A DNA stretch of 39,027 bases from Pseudomonas sp. AFG_SD02_1510_Pfu_092. GTDB lineage: Bacteria > Pseudomonadota > Gammaproteobacteria > Pseudomonadales > Pseudomonadaceae. The DNA is taken from positions 1 to 39,027 of the forward strand of contig NZ_PUQD01000053.1 of assembly GCF_003331055.1 (NCBI RefSeq), given 5' to 3'. Below, piece by piece: positions 1 to 7,500 of this stretch (the stretch's first letter is position 1; the number at the start of each line of letters is the position of its first letter). The translations under genes were made by a program, and so were the position numbers. A model generated the notes under the pieces. That model had not been told where the DNA came from. It saw only the letters and a list, made by a program, of their open reading frames with translations, and searched no databases.

Positions 1-30
1 GCTTCGCGGGCACGCCCGCTCCCACAGAAG
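1..30. repeat. REP element at the left window edge
   Basis: Imperfect palindrome of the Pseudomonas REP type: TTCGCGGG-CACG-CCCGCTCCCACAG. The rest of the 177 bp before tal shows no gene and no convincing promoter. Confidence 0.75.
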
Positions 31-177
31 CCGCGTCGCGCTGATTTTGTGCAAACGGAACCTCGGGGCTGCCTGTGACTCGAATCTTCACCTTTAGCAA
101 ACCCGCGCCCCACAGGCCCTTGAGTGGCCGTCGGGGCTCGGGTAATGTCGAGTCATTGCACAGGACAGAGCACGCCC

Positions 178-1104
178 ATGACCTCCAAGCTGGAACAACT
201 CAAGCAGTTCACCACCGTGGTTGCCGACACCGGGGACCTGGATGCCATCACCCGCCTGAAACCGGTCGATGCCACCACCAACCCGTCGCTGCTGCTCAAG
301 GCCGCTGCCATCCCGGGCTACGCCGAGCTGCTCAAGCAGGTCAAGGCCGATGCCAAGGGCAATGTCGACCTGGCCTGTGACACGTTCGCCGTGGCCGTAG
401 GCTCGGGCATCCTCAAGGTCATCCCGGGGCGCATCTCTACCGAAGTGGACGCGCGCCTGTCGTTCGATGAACCGGCGTTGCTGGCCAAGGCCCGCAAGCT
501 GATCGAGCTGTACGAAGCCGCCGGTGTCGGCCGTGACCGCGTGCTGATCAAGCTGGCCTCGACCTGGGAAGGCATCCGCGCCGCGGAAAAACTGGAAAAG
601 GAAGGCATCCAGACCAACCTCACCCTGCTGTTCTCCTTCGCCCAGGCGCAAGCCTGCGCCGACGCCGGGGTGTTCCTGATTTCGCCGTTCGTGGGCCGTA
701 TCTACGACTGGTACAAGAAAAGCACCGGCAAAGACTATGTCGGCGCCGAAGACCCGGGCGTACAGTCGGTCACGCGCATCTACGACTACTACAAGCACAA
801 TGGCTACGACACCGTGGTCATGGGCGCCAGCTTCCGCAATATCGGCCAGATCGAGCAACTGGCCGGTTGCGACCGCCTGACCATCAGCCCGGAGCTGCTG
901 CAACAGCTCAGCGATGACCAGGACGAGCTGCCTAGGGTGCTGAAGCCGGGCAATGCCGGCGAGGCCAGGCAGCAGCTGAACGAAAGCCAGTTCCGCTGGG
1001 CGATGAACGAAGATGCCATGGCTACCGAGAAGCTGGCCGAGGGCATTCGCCAGTTTGCGCGGGACCAGGAGAAGCTGGAGAAGTTGATGGCTGAAAAGGC
1101 CTGA
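178..1104 (+). CDS. tal: Transaldolase
   Basis: Transaldolase moves a dihydroxyacetone unit between sedoheptulose-7-phosphate and glyceraldehyde-3-phosphate in the cytosolic non-oxidative pentose phosphate pathway. The 308-residue product has the class I features: DATTNPSL near residues 31-38, the Schiff-base lysine Lys125 in RVLIKLASTW (equivalent to Lys132 of E. coli TalB), and the TNLTLLFS and SPFVGRI strands of the barrel. The ATG at 178 gives the usual family length. The reading frame stays open upstream to a GTG at 124, but that would add 18 unrelated residues. The gene appears to be single, with its own intrinsic terminator just downstream. Assignment is secure. Confidence 0.97.
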   Translation: MTSKLEQLKQFTTVVADTGDLDAITRLKPVDATTNPSLLLKAAAIPGYAELLKQVKADAKGNVDLACDTFAVAVGSGILKVIPGRISTEVDARLSFDEPALLAKARKLIELYEAAGVGRDRVLIKLASTWEGIRAAEKLEKEGIQTNLTLLFSFAQAQACADAGVFLISPFVGRIYDWYKKSTGKDYVGAEDPGVQSVTRIYDYYKHNGYDTVVMGASFRNIGQIEQLAGCDRLTISPELLQQLSDDQDELPRVLKPGNAGEARQQLNESQFRWAMNEDAMATEKLAEGIRQFARDQEKLEKLMAEKA

Positions 1105-1123
1105 TACATTTCCGGGTTGCCTG

Positions 1124-1165
1124 ACGGGCGGAGGATGTTCAGCATTTTCCGCCCGTTTTGTTTTG
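1124..1165 (+). terminator. Rho-independent terminator of tal
   Basis: Nine-base-pair stem ACGGGCGGA (1124-1132) / TCCGCCCGT (1148-1156) with a 15-nt loop, followed by TTTTGTTTT on the + strand. It lies 20 nt after the tal stop codon. Confidence 0.85.
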
Positions 1166-1196
1166 CCTGTTTTCAGATATGTATTGAATCCCAGGG

Positions 1197-1287
1197 CCTC
1201 TTCGCGGGTGAACCCGCTCCCACAGGGATCCCCGCAGGCCCGAAGTTGGCGCTATCCCTGTGGGAGCGGGTTTACCCGCGAAGCGGC
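1197..1287. repeat. Inverted pair of REP elements (REPIN-like)
   Basis: Two REP copies in opposite orientation: 1197-1228 (CTTCGCGGGTGAACCCGCTC...) and 1255-1287 (CTGTGGGAGCGGGTTTACCC...). They are separated by about 26 bp and fill most of the gap between tal and the next gene. Such a pair can fold into a long cruciform or RNA hairpin. Confidence 0.85.
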
Positions 1288-1310
1288 CCGCATAGCCACC
1301 CGAGCTGTCG

Positions 1311-3161
1311 ATGACCTCCTCTACCCCGTTGCCCCTCGTTCTCGCCGGCCCGATCCTACGCCGCCTGGAGCCCCAGCGCCTGGCCATCTGGCTGGTCGCC
1401 ACGCAACCGCTGCAACCCGAATTCATCTGCCCGGCAAGCGAGCCCCAGGTCGATTGCCAGGTGGTCGCAGTGGGCCGGCACGCGTACATCCACCTGCTGG
1501 ACATCCACTTCACTCAGCCGCTGCCCTGCAACCAACTGCTCGACTATGACCTGCTCATCCACGGCCAGGGCATCGCCGACTGGGCGCCGCACCTGCTCTA
1601 CCCCGGCGTCCGGCGCCCGAACCTGGTGCTGCGCGACCGGCTCGACCACTTGTTGCATGGCTCCTGCCGCAAACCGCATCATCCCGCCGCCGACGGCCTG
1701 CTGTGCGCCGACCGCCTGCTGCTGGCCTGCGAAGGACCGGCGGAGCGCCCCGCCGTGCTGCTGATGACCGGCGACCAGGTGTATGCCGATGATGTCGCCG
1801 GCCCGATGTTGCGCGCCATCCATGCGCTGATCGCGCGCCTGGGCCTGTTCGACGAGCAGCTCGACGGCGCGGTGGTAGCCGATAGCCAGGCGTTGTATCA
1901 GCACCCGGCCTGTTACTACCACCGCGCCGACCTGCTGCCTGCGCAGGAACGCAACGAAACCCTGCGCGAGCGCTTTTTCGGCGGCAAGCGCAAGCCGATC
2001 TTCTCGTCCAGCAACGCCGACAACCACCTGGTGACCTTCGCCGAGGTCATCGCCATGTACCTGCTGGCGTGGTCGCCGGTGCCCTGGCAACTGGTGAAGC
2101 TGGACATGCCCGGCGGGCTCACCGCAGCGCGCCAGGCTCGTTACCAACAGGAACTGCCGCTGATCGAGGCGTTTGCCGGCGGCCTTGGCCAGGTGGCCCG
2201 GGTGATGGCTCACCTGCCCAGCCTGATGATCTTCGACGACCACGACATCACCGATGACTGGAACCTTTCGGCGCAGTGGGAAGAAACCGCCTATGGCCAC
2301 CCCTTCTCGCGGCGGATCATCGGCAATGCCTTGCTCGGCTACCTGCTGTGCCAGGCCTGGGGCAACCACCCCGACGCCTGCAAACCGCTGGTCGAACAAA
2401 GCCAGGCGCTGAACAGCGACAATCAGGATGAGCTGATCGGCCAGCTGTTGCGCTTCCAGGGCTGGCAGTTCAACTTGCCCAGCAACCCGCCATTGCTGGT
2501 GCTGGACACCCGCACCCGGCGCTGGCGCAGCGAAAGCAGCCTGGCCAAGCCGTCCGGCCTGCTCGACTGGGAAGCGCTCAGCGAGCTGCAGCAGGCGCTG
2601 CTCGATCACCCGTCGGCGATCATCGTGTCACCCGCGCCGATCTTTGGTGTGAAGCTGATCGAGACAGTGCAGAAGGTGTTCAGCTGGCTGGGTTACCCGC
2701 TACTGGTGGACGCCGAGAACTGGATGGCCCACCGCGGGGCGGCGCAGGTCATCCTCAACATCTTCCGCCACTCGCGCACCCCGGGGCACTACGTGGTGCT
2801 GTCCGGTGATGTGCATTACTCGTTCGTCTATGAAGTGCTGATTCGCCACCGCCAGCGCAGCCCGCACTTGTGGCAGGTGACCAGCAGCGGTATCAAGAAT
2901 GAATTCCCCCGGCGCCTGCTGGATGTGCTCGACCGCCTCAACCGCTGGCTGTACGCGCCGCGCTCGCCACTCAACTGGTTTACCAAGCGCCGGGAAATGG
3001 AAGTGGTGCCGCGCACGCCCAGCCACAGCAAGGCGGGCGAACGGTTGTGGAATGGCGCGGGGTTGGGGCAGGTGTTCTTCGATGAACAGGGGCGACCGGC
3101 GCGGGTGTATCAGCTGGATGCGGGCGGGGGTGAGGCGACTGAGTTCGTTGGCAAAGCGTAG
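1311..3161 (+). CDS. PhoD-like metallophosphoesterase family protein
   Basis: A 616-residue protein with the signature blocks of the PhoD/alkaline phosphatase D-like calcineurin fold: MTGDQVYADD (about residue 150), IFDDHDITDDWN (about residue 306) and LSGDVHYSF (about residue 496). These Asp and His residues bind the two metals in characterised relatives, so a phosphomonoesterase or phosphodiesterase activity is expected; the substrate is unknown. The N-terminus (MTSSTPLPLVLAGPILRRLE) is not a convincing signal peptide, so unlike secreted PhoD enzymes this one is probably cytoplasmic. The first about 130 residues form an extra region resembling the N-terminal domain of related uncharacterised proteins. 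REP pairs flank the gene on both sides, so it looks monocistronic. Confidence 0.8.
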   Translation: MTSSTPLPLVLAGPILRRLEPQRLAIWLVATQPLQPEFICPASEPQVDCQVVAVGRHAYIHLLDIHFTQPLPCNQLLDYDLLIHGQGIADWAPHLLYPGVRRPNLVLRDRLDHLLHGSCRKPHHPAADGLLCADRLLLACEGPAERPAVLLMTGDQVYADDVAGPMLRAIHALIARLGLFDEQLDGAVVADSQALYQHPACYYHRADLLPAQERNETLRERFFGGKRKPIFSSSNADNHLVTFAEVIAMYLLAWSPVPWQLVKLDMPGGLTAARQARYQQELPLIEAFAGGLGQVARVMAHLPSLMIFDDHDITDDWNLSAQWEETAYGHPFSRRIIGNALLGYLLCQAWGNHPDACKPLVEQSQALNSDNQDELIGQLLRFQGWQFNLPSNPPLLVLDTRTRRWRSESSLAKPSGLLDWEALSELQQALLDHPSAIIVSPAPIFGVKLIETVQKVFSWLGYPLLVDAENWMAHRGAAQVILNIFRHSRTPGHYVVLSGDVHYSFVYEVLIRHRQRSPHLWQVTSSGIKNEFPRRLLDVLDRLNRWLYAPRSPLNWFTKRREMEVVPRTPSHSKAGERLWNGAGLGQVFFDEQGRPARVYQLDAGGGEATEFVGKA

Positions 3162-3180
3162 CGATAGGCGGGGTCTGTAT

Positions 3181-3294
3181 TGCCTGTGCCGGCCTTTTCG
3201 CGGGTAAACCCGCTCCCACAGGTAAAACACTGCTTTCAGGGCCTGTGCTGTACCTGTGGGAGCGGGTTTACCCGCGAAGAGGCCGGCACAGGCT
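3181..3294. repeat. Large palindromic REP pair
   Basis: Opposed REP copies at 3190-3222 and 3252-3284. The outer arms TGCCTGTGCCGGCC and GGCCGGCACAGGC extend the palindrome to about 114 bp. It lies between the convergent ends of the PhoD-like gene and rssC, so it could also act as a bidirectional 3'-end structure. Confidence 0.88.
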
Positions 3295-3299
3295 GAAGG

Positions 3300-3782
3300 T
3301 CAGCTGCGCTCCAGCGCATTCACCAGGTCGTGGAAGGCTTCGCGGTTGGAGTCATTCAGCCCCATCAGGATCTTGTGCGCCTCCAGCACCTTGGAGCGCA
3401 CCACATCTTCGTTCTGGTCCTGCGACGGCAGGTCGGTCAGGCACTCCGGGCACGGGATCGGGCGATCGACGATGTTGAACACCTGATCGAAGCCCATCGA
3501 CTGCAACAACCGGGAGATGTCCGGGTTGGTGGTGACCACGGTCGGCAGCAGGCCGACCTTCTGCCGCGACAGGATCGACAGCTTGGCCAACAGGCCCAAG
3601 GTGGTGCTGTCGATGCTCTCGGTTTCGGTCAGGTCGATGACGATTGCCGAGAAATTCAACGCCGTGAAAATCTTCTCGATCGTCGCATCCAGCGCCGAAC
3701 ACAGGGTCAGACGCACTTCACCGACGAACTTCAGGACGAAGGTACCACTCTGCTCGGCGAACTGGATTCTACCGGTACTCAT
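3300..3782 (-). CDS. rssC: STAS-domain anti-sigma factor antagonist, RssC-type
   Basis: This 160-residue protein has an N-terminal STAS domain (about 1-110): the GEVRLTLCSALD strand-helix unit and VIDLTETESIDSTTLGLLA, where Ser59 corresponds to the phosphorylatable serine of SpoIIAA-type antagonists. The C-terminal about 50 residues (from PIPCPECLTDL on) are a helical tail outside the domain. Its start overlaps the stop of the receiver-phosphatase gene by 4 nt (ATGA), so the two are probably translationally coupled and act together: the PP2C module would dephosphorylate this antagonist in a partner-switching cascade. The pair next to tal matches the RssB-RssC arrangement I recall in P. aeruginosa. 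No switch kinase is encoded in the window. Domain call is firm; the gene name rests on context. Confidence 0.8.
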   Translation of the reverse strand: MSTGRIQFAEQSGTFVLKFVGEVRLTLCSALDATIEKIFTALNFSAIVIDLTETESIDSTTLGLLAKLSILSRQKVGLLPTVVTTNPDISRLLQSMGFDQVFNIVDRPIPCPECLTDLPSQDQNEDVVRSKVLEAHKILMGLNDSNREAFHDLVNALERS

Positions 3783-4960
3783 TGAAGGTTCCTGCTCAAC
3801 ACCAATAGGGCGATATCATCCGGCATCTCCCCAAGCGTAGCCAATCCAAAGCGTTGGCGCAGCCCATCCAGGCTGCCACCTGCTGCCCTGACGATCTCCG
3901 GCAGGGCGGTTTCTTTATCTTTGAGCGTGTCACCCGGCAAAAGGTCCAGAATGCCATCGGACATCAGGCTCAGGCTGAACTGCGGCGGCAGCTCCACCAC
4001 CAGGTCCTGGTAGGTGGCCTCGTCGAACAGCCCCACCGGCAGGCCACGGCCTTCCAGGTAGCGGGTGTGCTCGGGGGTGTGCAGCACCGGCAATGGTAGA
4101 TGGCCGCCAACAGCGTAGGTCAGCAGGCCGGACTCTTCGTCGATCACCCCGCCAACCATGGTGACGTGCTTGCCCAACTTGCTGTTGATCAGGCCGCGGT
4201 TGATGTGGCTGAGCACTTCCGAGGGTTTGAACTCACGCATCTTGCTGCGCTTGAGCTCGAACATCAGCCGAGTGGTCATGAATTTCAACAACACGGTGAC
4301 AAACGCCGACGACGCGCCGTGCCCGGACACATCAGCGAGGTAGAAGGCAATGCGCCGCTCGTCCACACGGAAGTAATCGACAAAATCACCCGACAGGTAC
4401 AACGACGGAATGATCTGGTGCTCGAAGGCGAACTCGCTGGCCGCCCAGGGGCTTTCCGGAAGCATGTTCATCTGCACCTGGCGACCGGCGGTCTGGTCCT
4501 CCTGCAGCAGGTGCAGGCTGGCCTCCAGTTCGCGGTTGGCGGCTTCGAGCTTGTCGCGGTAGCGCTGGTTTTCCAGCACCAGGCGCGAGCGGTCGAGCGC
4601 GCGGCGCACCGAATGCTCGAGGACGGCCAGGTCTTCCAGCGGCTTGATCAGGTAGTCGGCGGCGCCCAGGCGCAACGCTTCCACCGCATCGCTCATGACG
4701 CCGGCACCGGACACCACGATCACCGGCAACTGCGGGGCGCGCTCGCTGACCTGACGGATCAGTTCGAGGCCGCCCATCTGCGGCATGCGCAGATCGCAGA
4801 TCACGAGGTCGGGCTGGTGTTCTTCGAAGACCTTTAGCCCCTGCTGGCCATTGCCGGCCTGGAGGACGCTGAAGCCACTGTCTTCAAGATACGCGGCGAG
4901 GCTTGCACGGACCACGTCGTCGTCATCGATGATCAGCAGCGTTGCACTGGTTTTCTGCAT
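3779..4960 (-). CDS. rssB: Response regulator with PP2C (SpoIIE-type) phosphatase output, RssB-like
   Basis: An N-terminal receiver (about 1-125; acidic patch IDDDD at 11-15, phospho-acceptor Asp56 in ICDLRMP, Lys in LIKPL) is joined by a coiled coil (about 135-175, RYRDKLEAANRELEASLHLL) to a PP2C/SpoIIE phosphatase domain. The metal-binding signatures LSGDFVDYF, DVSGHG, SDGILDLL and MPDDIALL are intact, so catalysis is expected, unlike E. coli RssB, whose output domain is degenerate. The likely target is the downstream STAS protein. The start is uncertain: the frame is open to a GTG at 5041, adding 27 low-complexity residues. I chose the ATG at 4960 because it gives 393 residues, the usual length; neither start has a strong ribosome-binding site. 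Confidence 0.85.
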   Translation of the reverse strand: MQKTSATLLIIDDDDVVRASLAAYLEDSGFSVLQAGNGQQGLKVFEEHQPDLVICDLRMPQMGGLELIRQVSERAPQLPVIVVSGAGVMSDAVEALRLGAADYLIKPLEDLAVLEHSVRRALDRSRLVLENQRYRDKLEAANRELEASLHLLQEDQTAGRQVQMNMLPESPWAASEFAFEHQIIPSLYLSGDFVDYFRVDERRIAFYLADVSGHGASSAFVTVLLKFMTTRLMFELKRSKMREFKPSEVLSHINRGLINSKLGKHVTMVGGVIDEESGLLTYAVGGHLPLPVLHTPEHTRYLEGRGLPVGLFDEATYQDLVVELPPQFSLSLMSDGILDLLPGDTLKDKETALPEIVRAAGGSLDGLRQRFGLATLGEMPDDIALLVLSRNLQ

Positions 4961-5230
4961 GTGGGCGAACGGCGCCGATTTGGGTTGGTGCAGCGGTGTC
5001 GGCAAGGCAGACGGCCAGCTACGGGAATTCTCTGTGGTCACACTCTACTTGAGTTGTAGGACAAGAACACTTGCCCGGCAACTGTAAGAGGTACCTTGTA
5101 AGGCGCAGACGGTACTCCCATCCGGCAGGCGTTTCAAGCATGCAAGGGTCGACCTCGCCGCACTTTACAGGGCAAATCACCGGGAGTTATAAGAAAGCCG
5201 ACCAGCGCAACCCGACGGGAAGGATGCAGC

Positions 5231-5530
5231 ATGCCGCACACGCCCTCCAGCCATGACGAAAAACGCGATTTCATCCGCATGCGCATCGACACCGAGGTCA
5301 GCTTGCTGCACGCAGGCCAGGTGATCGCCGCGGTGTGCCTGGACCTGTCCAGCAGCGGCATGCAGGTGCAGGCGCCGCAGCGCTTTCAGGTGGGGGATCG
5401 GATCGAGGTACGGATCGAGTCCGACCACCCGGCGCTGAAGGGCCTGCATGCCAGCACCGAAGTGGTGTGGATTGCCGACCAGCCGGGCGGGCAGCAGAAG
5501 TTCGGGCTGCGGATTCTGGCGATGCACTGA
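5231..5530 (+). CDS. Small PilZ-domain protein, predicted c-di-GMP binding
   Basis: A 99-residue protein that is almost entirely one PilZ barrel. It keeps both ligand motifs: R12-x3-R16 (RDFIR) and D38-x-S40-x2-G43 (DLSSSG). Binding of cyclic di-GMP is therefore likely. The ATG follows GGAAGGATG at 10-15 nt. It is transcribed divergently from rssB-rssC across about 270 bp that hold no other gene. With no output domain, it presumably acts by binding a partner protein; which one cannot be told from the sequence. Confidence 0.85.
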   Translation: MPHTPSSHDEKRDFIRMRIDTEVSLLHAGQVIAAVCLDLSSSGMQVQAPQRFQVGDRIEVRIESDHPALKGLHASTEVVWIADQPGGQQKFGLRILAMH

Positions 5531-5559
5531 CCGCACAGGCATTGGCGTCACGCTCCCCC

Positions 5560-5586
5560 AGTGGGAGCGGGCGAGCCCGCGAAGGG
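5560..5586. repeat. Single REP element
   Basis: One REP copy, GTGGGAGCGGGCGAGCCCGC plus GAAGG, lies between the convergent ends of the PilZ gene and mlaA. No inverted partner was seen nearby. Confidence 0.75.
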
Positions 5587-5612
5587 CTGCACGGCAGCCC
5601 CCCGCTCACCGA

Positions 5613-6320
5613 TCAGAAGTCGTCTTCGACTTCGCCATCCTTGACCCGGAACTCGCGGTTCTGCAGGTAGGCGTTGCGGATGAAGATGTACTTGTCGCCC
5701 TGGATCAGCTTCTCCGCCGACAGCAGGCTGGCGCGAGTGTCGATGATGTCGAGGGCGAAGATCGAGTTGCGCGTCGGCACATGGTCGATGTAGCGGTAGG
5801 GCTCGGTGTAGCTGTCCGGGTACTTGGCCACGCCGTCACGCACGGTGCTCGGGCCCAGCAGCGGGATGACCACGTACGGGCCGCTCGGTACGCCCCAGTA
5901 GCCGAGGGTCTGGCCAAAGTCCTCGTCATTGCGCTGCAGGCCCATGCGGGTGCCCACATCGAAGAAACCGCCCAGGCCGAAGGTGGTGTTGACGATCAGC
6001 CGCGCCGTGTCCACGCCAGCCGCATGGGGCTTGAACTGCAGCAGGTCGTTGGCCAGGTTGGTCACATCGCCCAGGTTGCGGAACATGTTGTGAATGCCGT
6101 CTTCCAGGAACTGCGGGGTGACCGCCTGGTAGCCCTTGGCCAATGGCTTGAGGGCATAGGTGTCGACGGTATCGTTGAAACGGAAGATCGGACGGTTGAC
6201 CGCTTCCCAGGGATCTTCCTCGGTGGCGGCCTGGGTGGCTGCCACGGGCGCCAGCAGCATGCTGGCGCAGACACAGGCCTGGGTGACTCGTTCGATCACA
6301 CTGGCACCGATCCTACGCAT
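5613..6320 (-). CDS. mlaA: MlaA/VacJ-family outer-membrane lipid asymmetry protein
   Basis: MlaA forms a ring in the outer membrane that removes mislocalised phospholipids from the outer leaflet and passes them to the periplasmic Mla pathway. The 235-residue product starts with a signal peptide (about 1-30, MLLAPVAATQA) followed by the family hallmark EDPWEAVNRPIFRFND. It continues with the conserved blocks FLEDGIHNMFRNLGDV, LLQFKP, RLIVNTTFGLGGFFDVG and GPYVVIPLLGPSTVRD. E. coli MlaA is a lipoprotein, but no lipobox cysteine precedes DPWEAVNR here; the only cysteines (16 and 18) lie before the hydrophobic core and fit the consensus badly. The likely cut is by signal peptidase I after TQA. 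The gene has no mla transport genes beside it. Start supported by GGAG about 10 nt upstream. Confidence 0.92.
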   Translation of the reverse strand: MRRIGASVIERVTQACVCASMLLAPVAATQAATEEDPWEAVNRPIFRFNDTVDTYALKPLAKGYQAVTPQFLEDGIHNMFRNLGDVTNLANDLLQFKPHAAGVDTARLIVNTTFGLGGFFDVGTRMGLQRNDEDFGQTLGYWGVPSGPYVVIPLLGPSTVRDGVAKYPDSYTEPYRYIDHVPTRNSIFALDIIDTRASLLSAEKLIQGDKYIFIRNAYLQNREFRVKDGEVEDDF

Positions 6321-6520
6321 AGGTGTTTCTCCATCGAAATTCTCGGCCGCAAGCGCAACAGGTCGCGCTGCTGTACGGCGGCAGTATAGAGGCTTGCGCT
6401 GTGATGAACAGCTTTACACGACACTGCTCAATAAATTGTGAACAACTGTTGCGCGGCGCCGGCTGTCACAGGCTGGTAACAATCGCCGAATAGCCTGCGG
6501 ACTATTTGAGGGACGTTGCC

Positions 6521-7084
6521 ATGGACGCTGCACCCGCCTTCACCGCTGTGCTGTTCGGCTTGCGCGGCTGCCTGGTGCACGCCGCCAGTGGCACCCCCTC
6601 GCCCGCCCCCGGCGCATTGGCCGCGCTGGCCAGCTTGCGCCAGCGCCAAGTGCCGTGCATCTGGCTGGATGACCTCGACCTGGAGCACGGCAAGCGCCTG
6701 GCGCAGGTATTGCCCGCCTGGCTGCCGGGGCAGGCGCTGAACGGCGCACGCTCAGCGGCACCGAACGCTTGCTGGCAGGCATTGATGGCGCTGGAAAGCG
6801 AACGGCTTGAAGGTTCCGTGCTGGTCAGCGGCGACCCGTGCCTGTTGCAGTCAGGTCTCAACGCCGGGCTGTGGACGGTGGGGCTGGCCGCCTGCAGCCC
6901 GTTCTGCGACCACAGTTCGCGCCAATGGCAAGCCATGACGCCGCAGGAACAGGACCTGGCTCGCGGCAAGGCGACGCTGGAACTGTTCAGCCTGGGTGTG
7001 CACTCGGTGATCGACCACCTGGAAGCGCTGGCTACCTGCCTGGAGGACATCGCCCAGCGCCGGCGCAAGGGCGAAAAACCCTGA
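6521..7084 (+). CDS. Phosphonatase-like HAD-superfamily protein, catalytic motif degenerate
   Basis: A 187-residue protein whose first strand, AVLFGLRGCLVH, lines up with the HAD motif I (DxDGT or DxxGT) but has Gly instead of the nucleophilic Asp and Arg instead of the second Asp. The later block SGDPCLLQSGLNAGLWTVGLA and the C-terminal LFSLGVHSVIDHLEAL resemble phosphonoacetaldehyde hydrolase (PhnX), so the fold is recognisable. Phosphatase or phosphonatase chemistry by the standard aspartyl-phosphate route looks impossible; a binding or regulatory role is an inference. The ATG at 6521 is preceded by GAGGGA at a good distance; an in-frame TTG at 6506 is less likely. It sits upstream of the DUF4404 gene on the same strand. 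Confidence 0.75.
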   Translation: MDAAPAFTAVLFGLRGCLVHAASGTPSPAPGALAALASLRQRQVPCIWLDDLDLEHGKRLAQVLPAWLPGQALNGARSAAPNACWQALMALESERLEGSVLVSGDPCLLQSGLNAGLWTVGLAACSPFCDHSSRQWQAMTPQEQDLARGKATLELFSLGVHSVIDHLEALATCLEDIAQRRRKGEKP

Positions 7085-7205
7085 TGAGCAGCGTTGACGC
7101 GGATCATGCAAAGCAGCGGCAGGTGGATTACGCTGAAGGCAGGCCAGAACCTTTGCCGCTTCGCTGAGGTCCATGGCTAGCCAAGCCATTGATGGAGAAT
7201 TGCCA

Positions 7206-7469
7206 ATGCCTGCCCGCGAATTGCAAGAGCGTCTGAACAGCTTGCGCGAGCAACTGGATCGCAACGTGCCGCTTTCCGACGAAGAACTGGCCGCGTTGCA
7301 CGAAGAAGCGCGCCAGATCGAGGCGCAACTGAAGCTTGAGGAAGCCACCCCAGACAATAACCTGGTGGACGGGGTGAACCTGGCGATCGAACGCTTCGAA
7401 GCCGACCACCCCGACCTCACCGCCACCCTGCGCAGCATTGCCAACTCGCTGCACAGCATGGGGATCTGA
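7206..7469 (+). CDS. DUF4404-family small helical protein
   Basis: An 87-residue acidic protein without signal peptide or membrane segment. It has a strongly helical heptad-like N-terminal half (LQERLNSLREQLDRN, EELAALHEEARQIEAQL) and a second conserved segment ending in LRSIANSLHSMGI. It resembles the DUF4404 family, whose function is not known. The ATG at 7206 follows GATGGAGA; an upstream in-frame ATG at 7173 would add 11 residues and lacks such a site. It ends face to face with queF across a shared hairpin. Confidence 0.7.
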   Translation: MPARELQERLNSLREQLDRNVPLSDEELAALHEEARQIEAQLKLEEATPDNNLVDGVNLAIERFEADHPDLTATLRSIANSLHSMGI

Positions 7470-7475
7470 CATCGC

Positions 7476-7496
7476 TGGGGCCGCAAAGCGGCCCCA
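7476..7496. terminator. Shared hairpin between convergent DUF4404 gene and queF
   Basis: Perfect 9-bp stem TGGGGCCGC / GCGGCCCCA with an AAA loop, in the 31-bp gap between two convergent stop codons. There is no strong U tract on either side, so termination efficiency is uncertain. Confidence 0.6.
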
Positions 7497-7500
7497 ATAC

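Noticed and set aside
1356..2609. A 417-codon open frame antisense to the PhoD-like gene
   Set aside because: Low-complexity Gln/Ala/Gly-rich translation, no ribosome-binding site; the + strand gene carries the metallophosphatase motifs.
4961..5041. N-terminal 27-residue extension of RssB from a GTG start
   Set aside because: It is low-complexity (SRSWPSALPTPLHQPKSAP), exceeds the usual family length, and has no strong ribosome-binding site; kept only as an alternative.
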